DNA of 30,327 nucleotides from JANPEZ01 sp031423155. GTDB lineage: Bacteria > Actinomycetota > UBA4738 > HRBIN12. Position 1 is the first letter of the stretch, and the number at the start of each line of letters is the position of its first letter. The position numbers and the translations under genes were made by a program. Shown piece by piece: positions 29,236 through 30,327 of this stretch. The stretch is taken from contig JANPEZ010000067.1 of NCBI GenBank assembly GCA_031423155.1, forward strand, positions 1 to 30,327. Direction: 5' to 3'. The notes beneath the pieces are model-generated. The model did no database searches and was not told where the DNA came from. It saw only the letters and a list, made by a program, of their open reading frames with translations.

Positions 29236-30063
29236 ATGGACGTTATCGAAGCTCACGCCCGCCGACTCCCTCCGCTCGACGATCGCTGGATCGTCCGCCC
29301 GCGCACCCGCGAGGACCTGATCGCCGGCCTCCTGGAAGGAAGGGTTGCCGGTCCGGCCGCCCATGGGCTCGACAATGTGCGTGGGAACATCCGGATGCTG
29401 ATCGAACAGGACCCCGACAAGCAGTTCGGCCTCGAAGGCCTTCCGGGGCACCTGTCCTTCGAAGCCATCCTGGATCTGGTCGAGGAGGCGGCCGGCGAAC
29501 CCATAGACCGCGCCGCGACGAGCGGAGACGTGCTGATCTCTCCCGAGCCGATCCTGGCCACGTGCGAGGCGATCGGCGAGCGACTAGCCCTTGCTGCCGA
29601 GAGGGGGGAGTCGATGGTCTTCGCGACAGGACACCCGACCGGCCTCGGTCTGTTCTATGTGGAGGTAGCACGACTGGCGGCAGCGAAGGGCGCCAGGATC
29701 CTCAAGCCTGCGGACGGCATCGCCTGGCTGGAACCCGGCAGCAACGATCACCGCCAGATCCGATACCTGCACGCGGTCGCGATGCTTACCGACGAGGCCT
29801 CGCCCAAACACACGCACAGCGGCGATGCCATGAACAAGATCCTGGCCGAGGCCCGCCCCGACCTCGTTCTAGCCGATCACGGCTTCGCCGGAGCCGCGAT
29901 CCAGGCCGGCATCGAGACCATCAGCATCGCCGACGTCAACGACCCGGCCCTCCTAGTAGCCCGGGCCCAATCCCGCACCACCCACGTCCTGGTCATGGAC
30001 GACAACGTCCAACCCGACGCCTACTGGCCATGCCAGCAGTCCATAGCCAGCCGCTTCCCGTAA
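29236..30063 (+). CDS. Phosphatase-family protein (actinobacterial, PF15698-like)
   Basis: 275 aa. The pattern ATGHPTGLGLFYVEVARLAA, KHTHSGDAMN, DLVLADHGFAGAAIQAGIE and IADVNDPALLVA recalls a family in Actinomycetota annotated simply as phosphatase. Conserved His, Asp and Gly clusters suggest a metal-dependent site, but I know of no tested substrate. No signal peptide. The ATG has a TAGACT -10 just upstream. It is divergent from the SDR gene, and no other gene follows before the contig-end artefact. Confidence 0.7.
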   Translation: MDVIEAHARRLPPLDDRWIVRPRTREDLIAGLLEGRVAGPAAHGLDNVRGNIRMLIEQDPDKQFGLEGLPGHLSFEAILDLVEEAAGEPIDRAATSGDVLISPEPILATCEAIGERLALAAERGESMVFATGHPTGLGLFYVEVARLAAAKGARILKPADGIAWLEPGSNDHRQIRYLHAVAMLTDEASPKHTHSGDAMNKILAEARPDLVLADHGFAGAAIQAGIETISIADVNDPALLVARAQSRTTHVLVMDDNVQPDAYWPCQQSIASRFP

Positions 30064-30101
30064 CCCGAGCGAAACGGGGAACCCCAAGTCGCAGGGCACA
30101 A

Positions 30102-30165
30102 GGTTCGGGCCGGTTGCGGAGCGGGGGCTAGGTAGGACTGGCGAGCGGAACAACCGGCCCGAACC
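30102..30165. repeat. 15-bp perfect inverted repeat downstream of the phosphatase gene
   Basis: GGTTCGGGCCGGTTG (30102-30116) and CAACCGGCCCGAACC (30151-30165) are exact complements separated by 34 nt. It may act as a terminator for the phosphatase gene, but there is no T tract and it lies next to suspect sequence. Confidence 0.5.
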
Positions 30166-30181
30166 CGCCCCGCGCCCAACA

Positions 30182-30327
30182 GGGGGGGGCGGGGGGGGGG
30201 GGGGGGGGGGGGGGCGGGGGGGGGGGGGCGGGGGGGGGGGGGGGGGGGGGGGGGGGGGTGCTGGCGGGGGCGGGGGGCGGCGGCGGGCGCCCCCGCCGCC
30301 CGCCCGGCCCCCCCCCCCCCCCCCCCC
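30182..30327. other. G and C homopolymer tract at the contig end
   Basis: Long runs of G with rare single C, then a short mixed GC part, then a run of C. It carries no coding or structural signal and is most likely a sequencing or assembly artefact. It should not be annotated as biological sequence. Confidence 0.85.

Noticed and set aside
30182..30327. G-quadruplex or telomere-like terminal structure
   Set aside because: Runs are irregular homopolymers with no repeat unit and sit at the contig edge, so an artefact is far more likely.

Overview
The window is high-GC bacterial chromosome, almost certainly from the Actinomycetota. The markers are a GlnR-type orphan response regulator beside a type I glutamine synthetase, an MshA-like mycothiol glycosyltransferase, an RsiG-family anti-sigma protein, and many genes whose start codon lies only 6-9 nt after a TANNNT -10 motif, which is the pattern of leaderless transcription. 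GTG and TTG starts are common. No rRNA, tRNA, CRISPR array or insertion sequence was seen. The last ~145 bases are G and C homopolymer runs that look like an assembly or sequencing artefact at a contig end.

Layout. 1-1630: small accessory block with the tail of an unknown gene, a convergent PD-(D/E)xK nuclease-like gene (DUF3883 type) and a VapBC-type toxin-antitoxin pair. 1682-4094 (minus): glnR then glnA, with tandem hairpins between them and a three-box GlnR operator placed at the -35 of the glnA promoter. 4149-8356: alpha/beta hydrolase and MoaD/ThiS-like protein, a minus-strand pair (double-psi beta-barrel protein and small Tat protein), a lipid kinase and an unknown membrane protein. 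8353-10391: divergent cysH and sat, the first steps of sulfate assimilation through APS. 10482-15387: secreted M23 peptidase, RsiG-like anti-sigma protein, HD-GYP phosphodiesterase, asparaginase II and mshA.

15388-15968 has no credible gene but holds the most striking element of the window: a candidate structured RNA of about 405 nt. It has its own promoter (TTGACC, 17 nt, TAGATT), a 10-bp perfect long-range closing stem starting at the predicted transcription start, eight arms capped by GNRA tetraloops (seven GCAA, one GCGA), and a 3' stem followed by a T-rich tract. I could not match it to RNase P RNA, tmRNA, 6S RNA, SRP RNA or a group II intron.

15969-30063 is an amino-acid catabolism region. 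A TetR regulator, proline dehydrogenase and P5C reductase are translationally coupled. After a convergent FAH-family gene comes a tight plus-strand operon (19531-28444): P5C dehydrogenase, class III aminotransferase, VOC protein, two CoA-transferase subunits (3-oxoadipate CoA-transferase type), a 55-aa acidic protein, a second class III aminotransferase, an AcuC-like deacetylase and pyruvate kinase. Nearly every junction is a 4-bp GTGA overlap. Together they could carry amino acids or diamines through transamination, semialdehyde oxidation and CoA activation to central carbon. An SDR gene (minus) overlaps the end of pyruvate kinase, and a phosphatase-family gene closes the coding part.
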